A stretch of 64,000 nucleotides of DNA, taken from Bradymonas sediminis (GTDB lineage: Bacteria; Myxococcota_A; Bradymonadia; Bradymonadales; Bradymonadaceae). The stretch lies in contig NZ_CP030032.1 in NCBI RefSeq assembly GCF_003258315.1, positions 4,447,501 through 4,511,500 of the forward strand, given 5' to 3'. Position numbers and translations under genes: made by a program. Shown one piece after another: positions 26,591 to 36,125 of the stretch. Under the pieces are notes generated by a model. It saw nothing but the letters and a program-made list of their open reading frames with translations. It was not told where the DNA came from and searched no databases. How positions within the stretch are numbered: the stretch's first letter is position 1; each line of letters begins with the position of its first letter.

Positions 26591-28675
26591 ATGCGACAAT
26601 ACCTCACATCCGCCCGTCTTTTGGGCACCAGCGCGCTCACCATCTTCGGGATCTTCGCCGTCGACATGCCCAATGGGTATCTGGGCCGGGTCGATGAAAT
26701 CACCGTCTTTGGCGAAATTTATATCGCCGCCCTGCTGATGCTGACGCTGTTGAGCGTCGTGGGCCGGCTGGGCGAGCGCGCCTGGGTGAACGTGCTGGTG
26801 CCGGTGATCTGGTCGGCCAATATGGGGCTCTTCGTGCCGGCGGTCATCTTCGACCCGCTGCTCAGCGTCCTCTTAATCCTGTGGCATCTGGTGACGCTGG
26901 GGCGCTACTTATTCCCGGTCGGAAGCGCGCTGGGAGGCATCCACGCCGGCTTTGACCAGGAGGGCGAACCCGCGCTGACGCGCTGGCATCGCCGCTACGG
27001 GCGCGCCAGCGGGCATCTTTTGATCGTGGCGATCATCCTGACCGTGGCGGTGGTCGGCTTCGAGCTCAGCCACAGCCTGTGGGTGCTGCTGCTGTGCTTC
27101 GCGCTGCACCTGGGGGCGCTGGCGGGCGCGGCAAAATTCGGGGCGCTGCTCTACGCGGAGCGCTCACGCTGGACGGCGCTGCTCGCGATCTTGCCGGCGG
27201 TAGCCCTGCTGGCCGTGCTCGGCTTTGAGGCATTCGCGTTCTCGCTGGCGATGCTCGCGCTCTGTGAGCTCATCGTGCTCATGATCCTGGTGGCGCGCGG
27301 ACCGCTCTTTGGCGACCTGCTCCAGGCGTTCTTCAACTATCCGGCCATCCTGATCGTGTCGACCTTCGCCACGGTCATCCTGCTGGGCGCGCTCTTTTTA
27401 AGCTTCCCGCAGTCCTCCAGTAGCGGCGTGTCCATCGCCGCGGTCGACGCCCTCTTTACCGCCACCAGCGCGGTCTGCGTGACCGGGCTCATCGTGCTGG
27501 ACACAGCCACCGACTTCTCGACCTTCGGCCACGTCGTCATCATCGTGCTCATCCAGATCGGCGGCCTGGGCATCATGGTCCTGTCGACCTTTGGCACCCT
27601 GGCCATCGGCGGCAAGCTCGGGCTGCGCGGCGAGCGCGCCCTGGGCGAATTGCTCAACCTGAACGACCCGCGCGCGGCGTATCGGCTCACCCGCTTTATC
27701 GTGCTGTCGACCCTGAGCATCGAAGCCGTCGGCGCGGCCTGCCTGAGCGTGAGCTTCTGGCGCCACGGCCTCGCCGCGCCCGACGCCATCTGGCACGGGA
27801 TCTTCCACGCGATCTCGGCCTTTTGTAACGCCGGATTTGCCCTGCAGAGCGACTCGCTGATGCTCTTCCAGAGCGAACCCTTCCCGCTGATGGTCATCGC
27901 CACGCTGATTACCTTCGGCAGCTTCGGATTTCCGGTGCTCGCCGGGGGTTGGCAATGGTGCGGCCACCGAATGCGCATCTTGCGAAAGACCGAGCGCCCG
28001 CGCCGGGTGCGCGCCTCGGTGCAGTCCAAGATCGCCCTGGTGATGACGTCGGTGCTGCTGGTGGGCGGCGCGCTGGTCTTTTTGGCGCTTGAGTGGAACC
28101 ACTCTCTGGCCGGACTCGGCGTCGCGGACCATATCTTTAACGCGATCTTCCAGAGCGCGACGCTTCGCACCGCCGGCTTTAACTCGGTGGACTTCGCCCA
28201 ATTACACACCGCCAGCCTGCTCTTTATGATCGTGTTGATGTTTATCGGCGCCTCCCCCGGGGGCACCGGCGGCGGCATCAAGACCACGACCTTCGCGGTG
28301 CTTTTGGCCTCGGTGCGCGCGATGACCAGCGGCAAGCCGCGCATCATCCTATTTGAGCGCAGCATCGCCCACGACATCGTCTACCGCAGCATCGCCATCA
28401 CCCTGGCGACCACGATGGTCATCGGCGGCGCGGTATTTTTATTGCTGCTGATCGAGCCGCTGCCCTTTGAGGCGATCTTATTCGAGGTCACCAGCGCCAT
28501 GGCCACCGTCGGCCTGTCGGTCGGCATCACCCCGCAGCTTAGCTCGGCGGGGCGATTCATCATCATCTTCGTGATGTTCACCGGCCGCATCGGTCCGCTG
28601 ACGCTGGCGCTGTTGCTCGGCAAGAAAAAGCCCAGCCCGGTGGAATATCCCGGCGAGCGAATCATGGTCGGTTGA
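26591..28675 (+). CDS. ktrB: KtrB/TrkH-type potassium transporter with N-terminal membrane extension
   Basis: A 694-residue membrane protein. The core (from about residue 240) is a four-repeat TrkH/KtrB subunit: selectivity loops SAVCVTGL, SAFCNAGFAL, LRTAGFN and SAMATVGLSVG, each with the conserved Gly. Before it lie about 240 residues with around seven more hydrophobic segments, not present in the ~450-residue KtrB of Bacillus or Vibrio; TrkH has about 480. The operon partner ktrA begins 120 bp downstream. It moves K+ (often coupled to Na+) inward, gated by the RCK subunit. The meaning of the extra domain is unknown; it could be an accessory or sensing unit. Confident on family, less on start; ATG 26591 lacks a strong RBS. 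Confidence 0.9.
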   Translation: MRQYLTSARLLGTSALTIFGIFAVDMPNGYLGRVDEITVFGEIYIAALLMLTLLSVVGRLGERAWVNVLVPVIWSANMGLFVPAVIFDPLLSVLLILWHLVTLGRYLFPVGSALGGIHAGFDQEGEPALTRWHRRYGRASGHLLIVAIILTVAVVGFELSHSLWVLLLCFALHLGALAGAAKFGALLYAERSRWTALLAILPAVALLAVLGFEAFAFSLAMLALCELIVLMILVARGPLFGDLLQAFFNYPAILIVSTFATVILLGALFLSFPQSSSSGVSIAAVDALFTATSAVCVTGLIVLDTATDFSTFGHVVIIVLIQIGGLGIMVLSTFGTLAIGGKLGLRGERALGELLNLNDPRAAYRLTRFIVLSTLSIEAVGAACLSVSFWRHGLAAPDAIWHGIFHAISAFCNAGFALQSDSLMLFQSEPFPLMVIATLITFGSFGFPVLAGGWQWCGHRMRILRKTERPRRVRASVQSKIALVMTSVLLVGGALVFLALEWNHSLAGLGVADHIFNAIFQSATLRTAGFNSVDFAQLHTASLLFMIVLMFIGASPGGTGGGIKTTTFAVLLASVRAMTSGKPRIILFERSIAHDIVYRSIAITLATTMVIGGAVFLLLLIEPLPFEAILFEVTSAMATVGLSVGITPQLSSAGRFIIIFVMFTGRIGPLTLALLLGKKKPSPVEYPGERIMVG

Positions 28676-28795
28676 GTGGATTAGCGCAGCAAATTTGGCC
28701 TGCGAGAAGATGTTTTCTTGCGCGACGCGGCTGAGTTTGCCATCAAGAGTTTCCTTAGAAATAACCCACTTATTCTTCCGGGTTAGGAGTTGAGC

Positions 28796-29449
28796 ATGGC
28801 AGGTGAATTTGCAGTGATCGGGTTGGGCCAATTCGGCATGGCGCTGGCCAAAAATCTGGCCGACCAGGGCCAATCGGTGCTCGTCATCGACAATAATATG
28901 GAGCATATCGAGGAGATTAAGGGCGAGGTTGAGTCCGCGGTCTGCGTCGATTCCACCGATGAGAACGCGCTCTACGGCCTGCGCATCGAGAAGATCTCCT
29001 GCTGCGTGGTCGCCATCGGCGCGAACTCCCTGCAGGCCTCGATCCTGACCACCGCGCTTTTGAGCCAGATGGGCGTGCCGCGCATCATCGGGCGCGCGGT
29101 CAACGCCCTGCACGCGCGCATCTTACACGCCGTGGGGGCGACCGAGGTCGTCGATCCCGAGCAGGAGATGGGCCTTCGCCTGGCGCGCCGGCTCTCGCAG
29201 CCGAGCATCGGCGAGCAGCTGCAACTGGGCAGCGCGACGCTGGCCGAGGTCGAGACGCCCCAGGCTTTTGTCGGCAAAAACCTCATCGAATTGGAGCTTC
29301 GCAAGCGCTTTCGGGTGTCGGTGCTCGCGATTCGGCGCGGCGACGAGGTCCACGTCAACCCGCACGCCACCGATGAGATTGAGGCCCAGGATATTCTGGT
29401 GCTCATCGGCCAGCCCGAGGCGGTCAAGAAGATCGGCTCCCTGGCCTGA
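28796..29449 (+). CDS. ktrA: KtrA-type potassium channel regulatory subunit (RCK)
   Basis: A 217-residue cytosolic protein with an RCK_N Rossmann domain (AVIGLGQFGMALAKNLADQG, then VLVIDNN and the Asp/Glu tip of strand 2) and an RCK_C domain from about residue 135 (GKNLIELELRKRFRVSVLAI ... EIEAQDILVLIG). RCK subunits form octameric rings on KtrB and gate it in response to ATP/ADP and, in some firmicutes, c-di-AMP. The start is ATG 28796 with AGGAG 6 nt upstream; a TTG at 28790 is a weaker alternative. Gene order ktrB-ktrA, reversed from Bacillus. Confidence 0.93.
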   Translation: MAGEFAVIGLGQFGMALAKNLADQGQSVLVIDNNMEHIEEIKGEVESAVCVDSTDENALYGLRIEKISCCVVAIGANSLQASILTTALLSQMGVPRIIGRAVNALHARILHAVGATEVVDPEQEMGLRLARRLSQPSIGEQLQLGSATLAEVETPQAFVGKNLIELELRKRFRVSVLAIRRGDEVHVNPHATDEIEAQDILVLIGQPEAVKKIGSLA

Positions 29450-29505
29450 GCCTGGTCTGGCCCGGCTAAATCGATGCACCCAAACGAATCGATCTCGAGA
29501 ATATT

Positions 29506-30600
29506 ATGAGCCTCCGAACCCGACTTCTGCTCGGCTATAGCTACCTGGTCCTGCTGATCTTACTAACCGCAGGCGGCGCGGGCGTGGCGGTCTTTCAGTT
29601 GAGTAACGGCATCGGCGACGTGGTGCGCAATAACTTCCACAGCGTCAGCGCCGCCAGTGATATGGTCGGCGCGCTGAGCCAGCAAAATAACGCGACGCTC
29701 CAATTTTTAACCCACCCCGAGAGCCGCGACCTCAGCCAACAGACCCTCTCGGAGGCCCAGGCCGAATTCGACATCGCGTTCAATGAGGCCGAGGGCAACG
29801 TCACCGTCCCCGGCGAGGCGGCGCGCATCGAAGAGATCCGCCAGGCATACAAGGCCTATGAGGCGTCGCGCGACATCCTTCTATCCGCCCAGCCCGACGA
29901 CCCTTTCGACGCCTACGACCGCCATATTTCCCAGAACTCACGCGTGGTGCGCGGGCATATCTTCGACCTGCTCGACCTCAACCAGGAGGCCATCGTCAAG
30001 GCCGACGAGCGCGCCCGTAGCACCGCCACCCAGAACGGCATCGGCCTTGGCATCGTCGTGACGCTCGCGCTTATCTCGCTCATCGCGCTGTCGCGCGCGC
30101 TCCAGCAGCATATCTTGCTGCGGCTGGCCGAATTTAAGGATATCAGCGAGGCGATCGCGGCCGGCGAGGTGAACCGGCGCTATAAAGAGAGCGATGATGA
30201 CGAATTGGGCATCCTGGCGCAGAATCTCAACACCGGCATCGACGCCCAAAAACAACTTCGCACCCAGGCCCAGGGGCGCCTGAGCCAGCAGCGCCAGCTT
30301 TTGCTGGGCGCGCTGTCCCAGCGCAAAGAGGGCGTCGCCCTGCTGGGGATCGACGGGCTACTCGCCGCGAGTACCCTGGAAGGCGAGGCGGTGCGCGCCC
30401 TGGAGGCGCATCGCGACTGGATTCTCAAGGGCGGTCGCGAGTTAATGCGCGCCTACGAAAGCGGCGACCCACCGCCCACCCATCGCATCGAATTTAGCCC
30501 CGAGTGCACGCTGATCTTCGAACTTCTGGTCGCCCAAAAATCCCGCCCCGTCGGGTGGTTGGTGCGCGAAGATCTTGCAAGCAAGCCGCCAATAGTCTAG
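29506..30600 (+). CDS. HAMP-domain membrane sensor without kinase or effector domain
   Basis: A 364-residue protein with a first membrane segment (about residues 8-30), a periplasmic four-helix-bundle-like region (~31-175) of the MCP/KinB style, a second membrane segment (~178-198) and a HAMP domain (about 200-255, ...FKDISEAIAAGEVNRRY...DDELGILAQNLN). Instead of a histidine kinase or methyl-accepting domain it ends in a ~110-residue region with a PAS-like look (LLGALSQRKEGVALLGIDG). It follows ktrA by 56 bp and may be cotranscribed, so it could sense ions or osmotic strength and modulate Ktr. It may be a truncated sensor kinase; the frame is clean up to its stop. Confidence 0.7.
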   Translation: MSLRTRLLLGYSYLVLLILLTAGGAGVAVFQLSNGIGDVVRNNFHSVSAASDMVGALSQQNNATLQFLTHPESRDLSQQTLSEAQAEFDIAFNEAEGNVTVPGEAARIEEIRQAYKAYEASRDILLSAQPDDPFDAYDRHISQNSRVVRGHIFDLLDLNQEAIVKADERARSTATQNGIGLGIVVTLALISLIALSRALQQHILLRLAEFKDISEAIAAGEVNRRYKESDDDELGILAQNLNTGIDAQKQLRTQAQGRLSQQRQLLLGALSQRKEGVALLGIDGLLAASTLEGEAVRALEAHRDWILKGGRELMRAYESGDPPPTHRIEFSPECTLIFELLVAQKSRPVGWLVREDLASKPPIV

Positions 30601-30671
30601 CGTGCCGCTGAAATTCACGCGTCGACTTGCGTATTAATTCAAATTTTGAGCAGCGCCAAAGGATATAGATT

Positions 30672-30839
30672 ATGATGAAAGAAGTGAAACAAGGTATCGC
30701 CATCGGACTCGTCGCCGTCTTCACCGTCGTGGGTATTGGCAGCTTTATCGCTCAGGCCCTGATGGGCGACCACGCGCCGGAAGCCGCCGCTGAGGCTCCC
30801 GCCGAAGCCCCCGCCGAAAAGGCCGAAGAAGCAAAATAA
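30672..30839 (+). CDS. 55-residue membrane protein
   Basis: A short reading frame beginning ATGATG with an AAGGA RBS 8-12 nt upstream. It encodes MMKEVKQ, a hydrophobic span GIAIGLVAVFTVVGIGSFIAQ, then an Ala/Glu/Pro/Lys tail. A single-span small protein with alternating EAPAE. It ends TAA directly before a strong terminator, so it is the last gene of the unit. Function unknown. Confidence 0.7.
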   Translation: MMKEVKQGIAIGLVAVFTVVGIGSFIAQALMGDHAPEAAAEAPAEAPAEKAEEAK

Positions 30840-30869
30840 GCAACGCCCCGCGCGACTGCTAAAAGAGCG

Positions 30870-30919
30870 AAAAATGCCCGGGCGCACCCCTCATCGCGAG
30901 GTGGCGTCCGGGCATTTTT
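30870..30919. terminator. Bidirectional terminator
   Basis: A 16-bp stem, AAAAATGCCCGGGCGC (30870-30885) and GCGTCCGGGCATTTTT (30904-30919), with one G-T pair and a loop of 18 nt. A run of A before and T after allow it to serve both the small membrane protein (plus) and the TetR gene (minus), which converge here. Confidence 0.9.
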
Positions 30920-30946
30920 ACGCCCTCGATGCGCTGGCGCTGTGCG

Positions 30947-31552
30947 TCAGGCGAGCGCATCTTCGGTGAGCAATCCCTGGGTGAGCAGTTGCAGCGCGAC
31001 CCCGAGCAGGCCCTCGAGATCCGGCGGGTCTCCGCCCACCGCCATGCTCGCCTGCACCCCGTCGATAATCGCCTTAAGCAGCGTCGCGGTCGCGATCGGG
31101 TCGACCTTGCGCAATTGCCCCTCATCCATCGCCCGCTCCAGCACGTCGGCCATGCGGGTGATATAGTTATTTTGCAGCTCTTCGAGCATCTCGCGGATCT
31201 CCTCGTCGCGGATCGCCATCTCCACAATTATCGCGGTGAATCGCGGCGTATCCGTCGACGCGAATGCCTGCATAAAGTGCTCGCCGATGCCCGACAAAAT
31301 GCTCAGAATATCCTTCTCGACGTCGAGCACGCTGTCGATAAAATCCATATCCTTTTGGTATTCGCGCTCGACCAGGCTGCGAAAGATGTCGCGCTTTGAG
31401 CCAAAATGGAAATAGATCCCACCCTTGGAGAGCCCCGATTCCTTGGCGATCTGCTCCATACGCGTGGCGAAATAACCGCGCTGCATAAAACAGACACGGG
31501 CGGCATCCAAGATCTGAGTGGCCCGCTCGTCGGGGCTTCGATGTTTGGTCAT
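30947..31552 (-). CDS. TetR/AcrR-family transcriptional regulator
   Basis: A ~201-residue protein with an N-terminal TetR helix-turn-helix: ATQILDAARVCFMQRGYFAT, then IAKESGLSKGGIYFHFGSKR, an almost perfect family signature, and a helical C-terminal ligand-binding domain. The frame continues upstream to 31681, but ATG 31552 (MTKHRSPDERA...) has AGGAAG just before it and gives the usual length. No adjacent transporter; target unknown. It converges with the K+-transport unit on the 30870-30919 terminator. Confidence 0.9.
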   Translation of the reverse strand: MTKHRSPDERATQILDAARVCFMQRGYFATRMEQIAKESGLSKGGIYFHFGSKRDIFRSLVEREYQKDMDFIDSVLDVEKDILSILSGIGEHFMQAFASTDTPRFTAIIVEMAIRDEEIREMLEELQNNYITRMADVLERAMDEGQLRKVDPIATATLLKAIIDGVQASMAVGGDPPDLEGLLGVALQLLTQGLLTEDALA

Positions 31553-31923
31553 GACTTCCTGAAGGTTATCAGCGGCAATTGGGGCCACGGTCCGGTAGCG
31601 ATCGCGCTTGGCGCGACGGCGCCGCGCGCCCACAGAGTTCCACGCCTTATCGCGGGTTGCAACCCGGGCAGCCAATATCACCCGAAGTCCGGCACAATCC
31701 AGCTCCGCGCCGGCGCTCGATTCATCGAGGAGGTCGCGCCACGGCCGCGCCTTCTGCTGCGCGGGGACGTATTAAAATTGTATTAAAACTTACCTGAGCC
31801 GCCGCCGGACTTGCTCTGAAAGAACACAATTACCATTGAAGTGGTGGACCCGTCGCGGCGAACTATGCTAGTCTCCCCTCAGGAAAGTCCTGCCCATAAT
31901 CTGAATAAAAAGAGGCGCCCGCG
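31553..31923. other. Divergent intergenic region (371 bp)
   Basis: Between the TetR gene and the Ser/Thr kinase gene. The only features I see are two direct TATTAAAA motifs 11 bp apart (31770 and 31781) and a possible -10 TATGCT (31864-31869) for the kinase gene without a good -35. Short open frames here have no support. Confidence 0.4.
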
Positions 31924-34128
31924 GTGGTTAGCAACCTTGGTGAATGCACAAATTTTGGACGTTATGTCCTACTTGAAAAGATTGGTGCCGGCGGGATGGC
32001 CGAGATCTACCGCGCCAAGACCTTTGGCGCGGCCGGGTTTGAGAAAGAATTCGCGATCAAGTTAATTCTGCCGAGCCTGGTCGACGACGATGAGTTCGTC
32101 GAAATGTTCATCAACGAAGCCAAAATCGCGGTCAGCCTCTACCACACCAACGTCGTGCAAGTCTTCGACCTCGGCGAGATCGACGGTCAATATTATATCG
32201 CGATGGAGTATGTGCGCGGGCGCGACCTGCTCGAGGTGCTGGCGCGCTGCGCCGAGCGCAACCTGAAGATCCCGCTGGACCTGGTGCTCTTTATCACGAT
32301 GGAGATGCTCAAGGGTCTGAGCTTCGCCCATCGCGCCACCGATCCCTACGGCGAGCCGCTGAGCATCATCCACCGAGATGTCAGCCCGTCAAATATCATG
32401 ATGAGCTACACCGGGGACGTTAAAGTCGGGGACTTCGGCGTCGCCAAGGCGGCCATCCAGCGCACCCTGACCGAGAGCGGCACGCTCAAGGGGAAGGTCG
32501 GCTATATGAGCCCCGAGCAGGTCATGGGCGAGGCGATCGACGCGCGCAGCGACGTCTTCGCCGCGGGTATCGTGTTCTTCGAGGCGCTGAGCATGAGCCG
32601 GCTGTTTGTCGGCGACTCCGATCTCGAGGTCATGTTGCAGGTGCGCGACGCCAAGATTCAAGGGCGCCTGGATGCGACCGACGCGCTGCCTAGCGGCCTG
32701 CGCGAGATCGTCGAGCGCGCCTTATCCAAGCACCGCGAAGAGCGCTATCAAACGACCGGCGAGTTTTACCAGGCGCTGGTCGACTTCTGCTACCGCTACA
32801 GCATTAAAGTCACCGGCAGCGACCTGTCGAATTTCATGCGCCGGCTCTTCCGCGAGGAGATCGAGCTCGAGAAGGCCCGCCTCAGCCCGCGGCCTGAGCC
32901 CCGCGAGAAGTCGGCCGCCGTCGCGGCGCCGGCGCCGCCGCCGCCGCCGGAAGAGTTCCCGATGAGCGAAGCCCAGCTCGACGAGGCTCCGTCAAAGCAT
33001 GCGCCCGCACGGCCCGCCTCTAAAACGCACGCAAATCCGATCGGAAGCGACTTCTACGACGCCGCCGACTTCGAATCGAGCGCGGACAGCGAATCGCAGC
33101 GCGAAGCCCCATCCGCACCAGTGCCAAGCGTAAAGGCACACGATAAGCCCAGCCCCGATACCCGCCAAACCGAAGCCCACGACCTTGGGGATGCGGGCTC
33201 AGACGCGATCCCCGGGACCATTCCCTTCGAGCTATCCTCAAGCGTCTTCCACGAAGATGACTCGCTCGAGGAGATCTCCCCGGTTTTCGCGCAGTCAGCC
33301 GACTTCGGCAGCCTCGACGAGCTGATCACCACTGAATTTGAGGGCAAGCGTAATCGCCCTCTATTCGACCGCGTACGCCAGGCATACGCCACCTACGAGG
33401 GCGACCTGGCGGAGGTTCCCTTCGCCCGCATCCTCGCTCGCCTCTATCAATCCTCGGCCACCGGTCGCCTCCTGGTGCGCTCCGGCTCGGTCGAGAAGTC
33501 GATCTATATGCGCGGCGGCGAACCGATCTTAGTGGTGACCAATAAGAAGTCGGAGCGCCTCGGCGCCTTCGCCCTGCGCGCCAACCGCATCAGCGCCGAC
33601 CAACTCAGCGAGGCCCTCGACCGCCTGGACGAATGGGGCGGGCGCCTCGGCGACGCCCTGGTCGCCATCGGCGCGGTCGAAGCCCACGAGATTTTCGCGC
33701 TCCTCTCCGATCAGATGCGCGAGAAATTGCTCGACGTCTTCACGTGGCCCTCGGGCTATTACGGGTATTTCGAGAATCAAGAGCCCAGCACGATGGGCTA
33801 TCCCCTGGGCATCGACACCTATTTGACCATCGCCGAGGCCTGCCGAAACGTCATCCCCCTCGAGCTGATCCGCCGCTATTATGAAGGGCGCGAACATGTC
33901 GATATTTATAAGATTAGCCACCCACCTATCAGCGTAAATCGCCTCAAGATGACCGCCCGCGAATTGCGCATTTATACCCAGATCCGCTCGGGCACCTCAT
34001 TGAGCAAATGCCTGCAGATGCTCGACCCGGCCCGGCTCGATATGGCGCTGCGCCTGGGATATATGCTCCATCAGGTCGAAGTGCTGAAATTCGAGAACGA
34101 AGGCCCGATCGATCTGCCGAGCATCTGA
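31924..34128 (+). CDS. Ser/Thr protein kinase with C-terminal DUF4388-like domain
   Basis: A 734-residue protein starting at GTG 31924 with a Hanks-type kinase domain (about residues 12-285): IGAGGMAEIYRAK (ATP loop), FAIKLI (catalytic Lys), HRDVSPSN near residue 149 (catalytic Asp; the myxobacterial variant of HRDLKPxN), GDFGVAK (DFG) near 168, and SPEQ. It is an RD kinase and looks active. Residues ~290-480 are a Pro/Ala/Ser-rich disordered linker. The C-terminal ~240 residues start with GDLAEVPFARILARLYQSSATGRL and match the DUF4388 (PATAN-like) style often linked to signalling proteins in these bacteria. No membrane segment or extracellular sensor. An FHA-GGDEF protein at 14787 is an obvious type of target. 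Confidence 0.92.
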   Translation: MVSNLGECTNFGRYVLLEKIGAGGMAEIYRAKTFGAAGFEKEFAIKLILPSLVDDDEFVEMFINEAKIAVSLYHTNVVQVFDLGEIDGQYYIAMEYVRGRDLLEVLARCAERNLKIPLDLVLFITMEMLKGLSFAHRATDPYGEPLSIIHRDVSPSNIMMSYTGDVKVGDFGVAKAAIQRTLTESGTLKGKVGYMSPEQVMGEAIDARSDVFAAGIVFFEALSMSRLFVGDSDLEVMLQVRDAKIQGRLDATDALPSGLREIVERALSKHREERYQTTGEFYQALVDFCYRYSIKVTGSDLSNFMRRLFREEIELEKARLSPRPEPREKSAAVAAPAPPPPPEEFPMSEAQLDEAPSKHAPARPASKTHANPIGSDFYDAADFESSADSESQREAPSAPVPSVKAHDKPSPDTRQTEAHDLGDAGSDAIPGTIPFELSSSVFHEDDSLEEISPVFAQSADFGSLDELITTEFEGKRNRPLFDRVRQAYATYEGDLAEVPFARILARLYQSSATGRLLVRSGSVEKSIYMRGGEPILVVTNKKSERLGAFALRANRISADQLSEALDRLDEWGGRLGDALVAIGAVEAHEIFALLSDQMREKLLDVFTWPSGYYGYFENQEPSTMGYPLGIDTYLTIAEACRNVIPLELIRRYYEGREHVDIYKISHPPISVNRLKMTARELRIYTQIRSGTSLSKCLQMLDPARLDMALRLGYMLHQVEVLKFENEGPIDLPSI

Positions 34129-34273
34129 GCTCCGCGCTGGGTTGACCCCTCCAGCATTCTGCAGCCCCGATAAAACCGCCGCCCCGAAGCGCCTGAATTT
34201 ATTGGCCCGATCCCCGCGAATACGGTAGAAGCGTTTTTTGTTTCTGGCGATCCCTCAGGCCAATTGAAATCCT

Positions 34274-36064
34274 ATGACCGAGCACGAAAATACCCCGGAG
34301 TCTGCCGACTCCGTTGCCCCCTCCCTCCACGCAGCCGAAACCCCCAACGATGACACCGCCCGCAGCACCGGGCGCGGTTTTCTGGTCATCACCGGGGCCA
34401 AATTGTGGTTTATGCTCACCGGCGCGGTCATCCAACTGGGCTTGCCGATCTTTTTGGGATCGCCGGAGAAATTCGGCGTCTTTAAGATCGTCACCGAGTC
34501 GATCAGCCTGCTCAATATGGTCATGATCACCGGGACCTTGCAGGCCGTCAGCAAGATGGTCAGCGAGCAGCCCCTGGCGGCGCGGCGCGTGGTCCACCAG
34601 GCCATGAAATTGCAGCTCGCGCTGGGCGTGCCCATCGCGGCGGCCTACGCGCTCGGGAGTCCCTGGATCGCGGAGCAATTCAACGACCCCTCGCTCACAC
34701 CCTATATCCGCGTCTCCAGCCTCATCGTGCTGGCCTACGCGTTTTACGCGATCTTTATCGGCTATTTTAACGGCACCAAAGCCTTCGTCGCCCAAGCGAC
34801 CATGGATATCGTCTTCAGCACGCTGAAGATGCTGCTCCTGGTGGGGCTGGTGCTGCTGGGCTTCGGCGTCATGGGCGCGGTGGTCGGCTTCGCGATGGCG
34901 GCGGGCATCGTCTGCGTCATCTCAGGCGTGTGGGTCTGGCGGGTCATGGCGCGCGAAGCGGCCAAGCCCGACGCCGCCGAGGTGAGCATCACCGAGGAGC
35001 AATCCCCCAAGGCGGCGCTTAAGCGGCTGCTGGGCTACCTGGTCCTCATCATGCTCTATACCTTCGCGCTCAACGGTCTGATGCGCGCCGACCTCTTTAT
35101 GCTCAAGCGCATCGCCTCGGAGGTGCCGCCGCATCTGGTCGGCGCCGAAGCGGTGTTTAACTCGCTGAGCTCCAAATTCGCCGGGCTCTACGGCGCGGCG
35201 CTCAATATCGCGCGCATCCCCTATATGGGGGTCATCGCGGTGACCTTCGTCATCTTCCCGCTCATCAGCGCGTCGACCTTCGCCGAAGATCGCGAGCGCA
35301 CCAAAGCCTATATCCACGACACCTTCCGCTATTGCCTGCTGCTGATCGCCAGCGTGGGCGGCCTGCTCGCGCTGAACTCGGACGCCATTATCACCGGCCT
35401 CTACGCCACCGCCTACCAGCAGGCGGCGCCGGCGCTGGCGATCTTGAGCGTGTCGATCATCTTCTTCGCGCTGTATTATGTCGCCACCACCATCATCATC
35501 GGCGCGGGACGCCCGGGCGTAGCCGTGGTGATCATGACCCTGAGCATGCTGCTCAGCGGCGCCCTCAACTACGTCTTTATCGACAATCTGCACGAGGCAA
35601 ATGTCGAGCAAATCACCTGGACGCCCGAGGTCGCGGCCCCGGCTGACACCGCCCAGGGCGCGGTCTACGCGGCCATCGAGATCGCTCAGAATCGCAATGA
35701 CCTCGCCGGCCCCTACCTGCTCAAGGCCCCCGAGTATATGACCGCCGCGGCGACCGCCACGACCATCGCGATGCTCTTCGGCTTCTTGCTCTCGCTGGCG
35801 TGGCTGTGGCGCACCTATCGCGCCGGGCTCCCGCCGGCCACCCTCGCGCGCGTCATGGCGGCGCTGGCCATTCTGGGCGGCGCGAATTATTTCCTCACGT
35901 TGCCCAGCCAGTGGGTGCTTGAGTTTGGGAAAATTGGCTTTCTGGCCATCGTTGCGGTTAAGATGGGCGTGATGGGGCTGCTCTTTTTGGGCATTCTCTT
36001 CGCACTTCGCGAATTTGGTCCCAAAGACCTTGCCCGCGTTAAAGCCGTCATTGGCAAGAAATAA
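34274..36064 (+). CDS. Wzx/MurJ-type polysaccharide flippase
   Basis: A 596-residue protein with ~45 polar residues at the N-terminus then about 14 hydrophobic segments arranged as in MOP/MATE-superfamily flippases (oligosaccharide flippase, SpoVB-like): FLVITGAKLWFMLTGAVIQLGLPIFLG, the conserved GxFKIVTE segment, IFIGYFNG and late ILSVSIIFFALYY. A ~70-residue hydrophilic loop lies between membrane segments around residues 435-495. These proteins move lipid-linked sugars across the cytoplasmic membrane for O-antigen, exopolysaccharide or peptidoglycan synthesis. No glycosyltransferase is next to it; a lipoprotein and a beta-rich protein follow in the same direction (62-bp gap). Confidence 0.85.
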   Translation: MTEHENTPESADSVAPSLHAAETPNDDTARSTGRGFLVITGAKLWFMLTGAVIQLGLPIFLGSPEKFGVFKIVTESISLLNMVMITGTLQAVSKMVSEQPLAARRVVHQAMKLQLALGVPIAAAYALGSPWIAEQFNDPSLTPYIRVSSLIVLAYAFYAIFIGYFNGTKAFVAQATMDIVFSTLKMLLLVGLVLLGFGVMGAVVGFAMAAGIVCVISGVWVWRVMAREAAKPDAAEVSITEEQSPKAALKRLLGYLVLIMLYTFALNGLMRADLFMLKRIASEVPPHLVGAEAVFNSLSSKFAGLYGAALNIARIPYMGVIAVTFVIFPLISASTFAEDRERTKAYIHDTFRYCLLLIASVGGLLALNSDAIITGLYATAYQQAAPALAILSVSIIFFALYYVATTIIIGAGRPGVAVVIMTLSMLLSGALNYVFIDNLHEANVEQITWTPEVAAPADTAQGAVYAAIEIAQNRNDLAGPYLLKAPEYMTAAATATTIAMLFGFLLSLAWLWRTYRAGLPPATLARVMAALAILGGANYFLTLPSQWVLEFGKIGFLAIVAVKMGVMGLLFLGILFALREFGPKDLARVKAVIGKK

Positions 36065-36125
36065 TCGCATCTTTCTTGCCTCCCCGGCCAACGCGCGCCA
36101 CGCTATTTTTACCGAGACTGAACCG

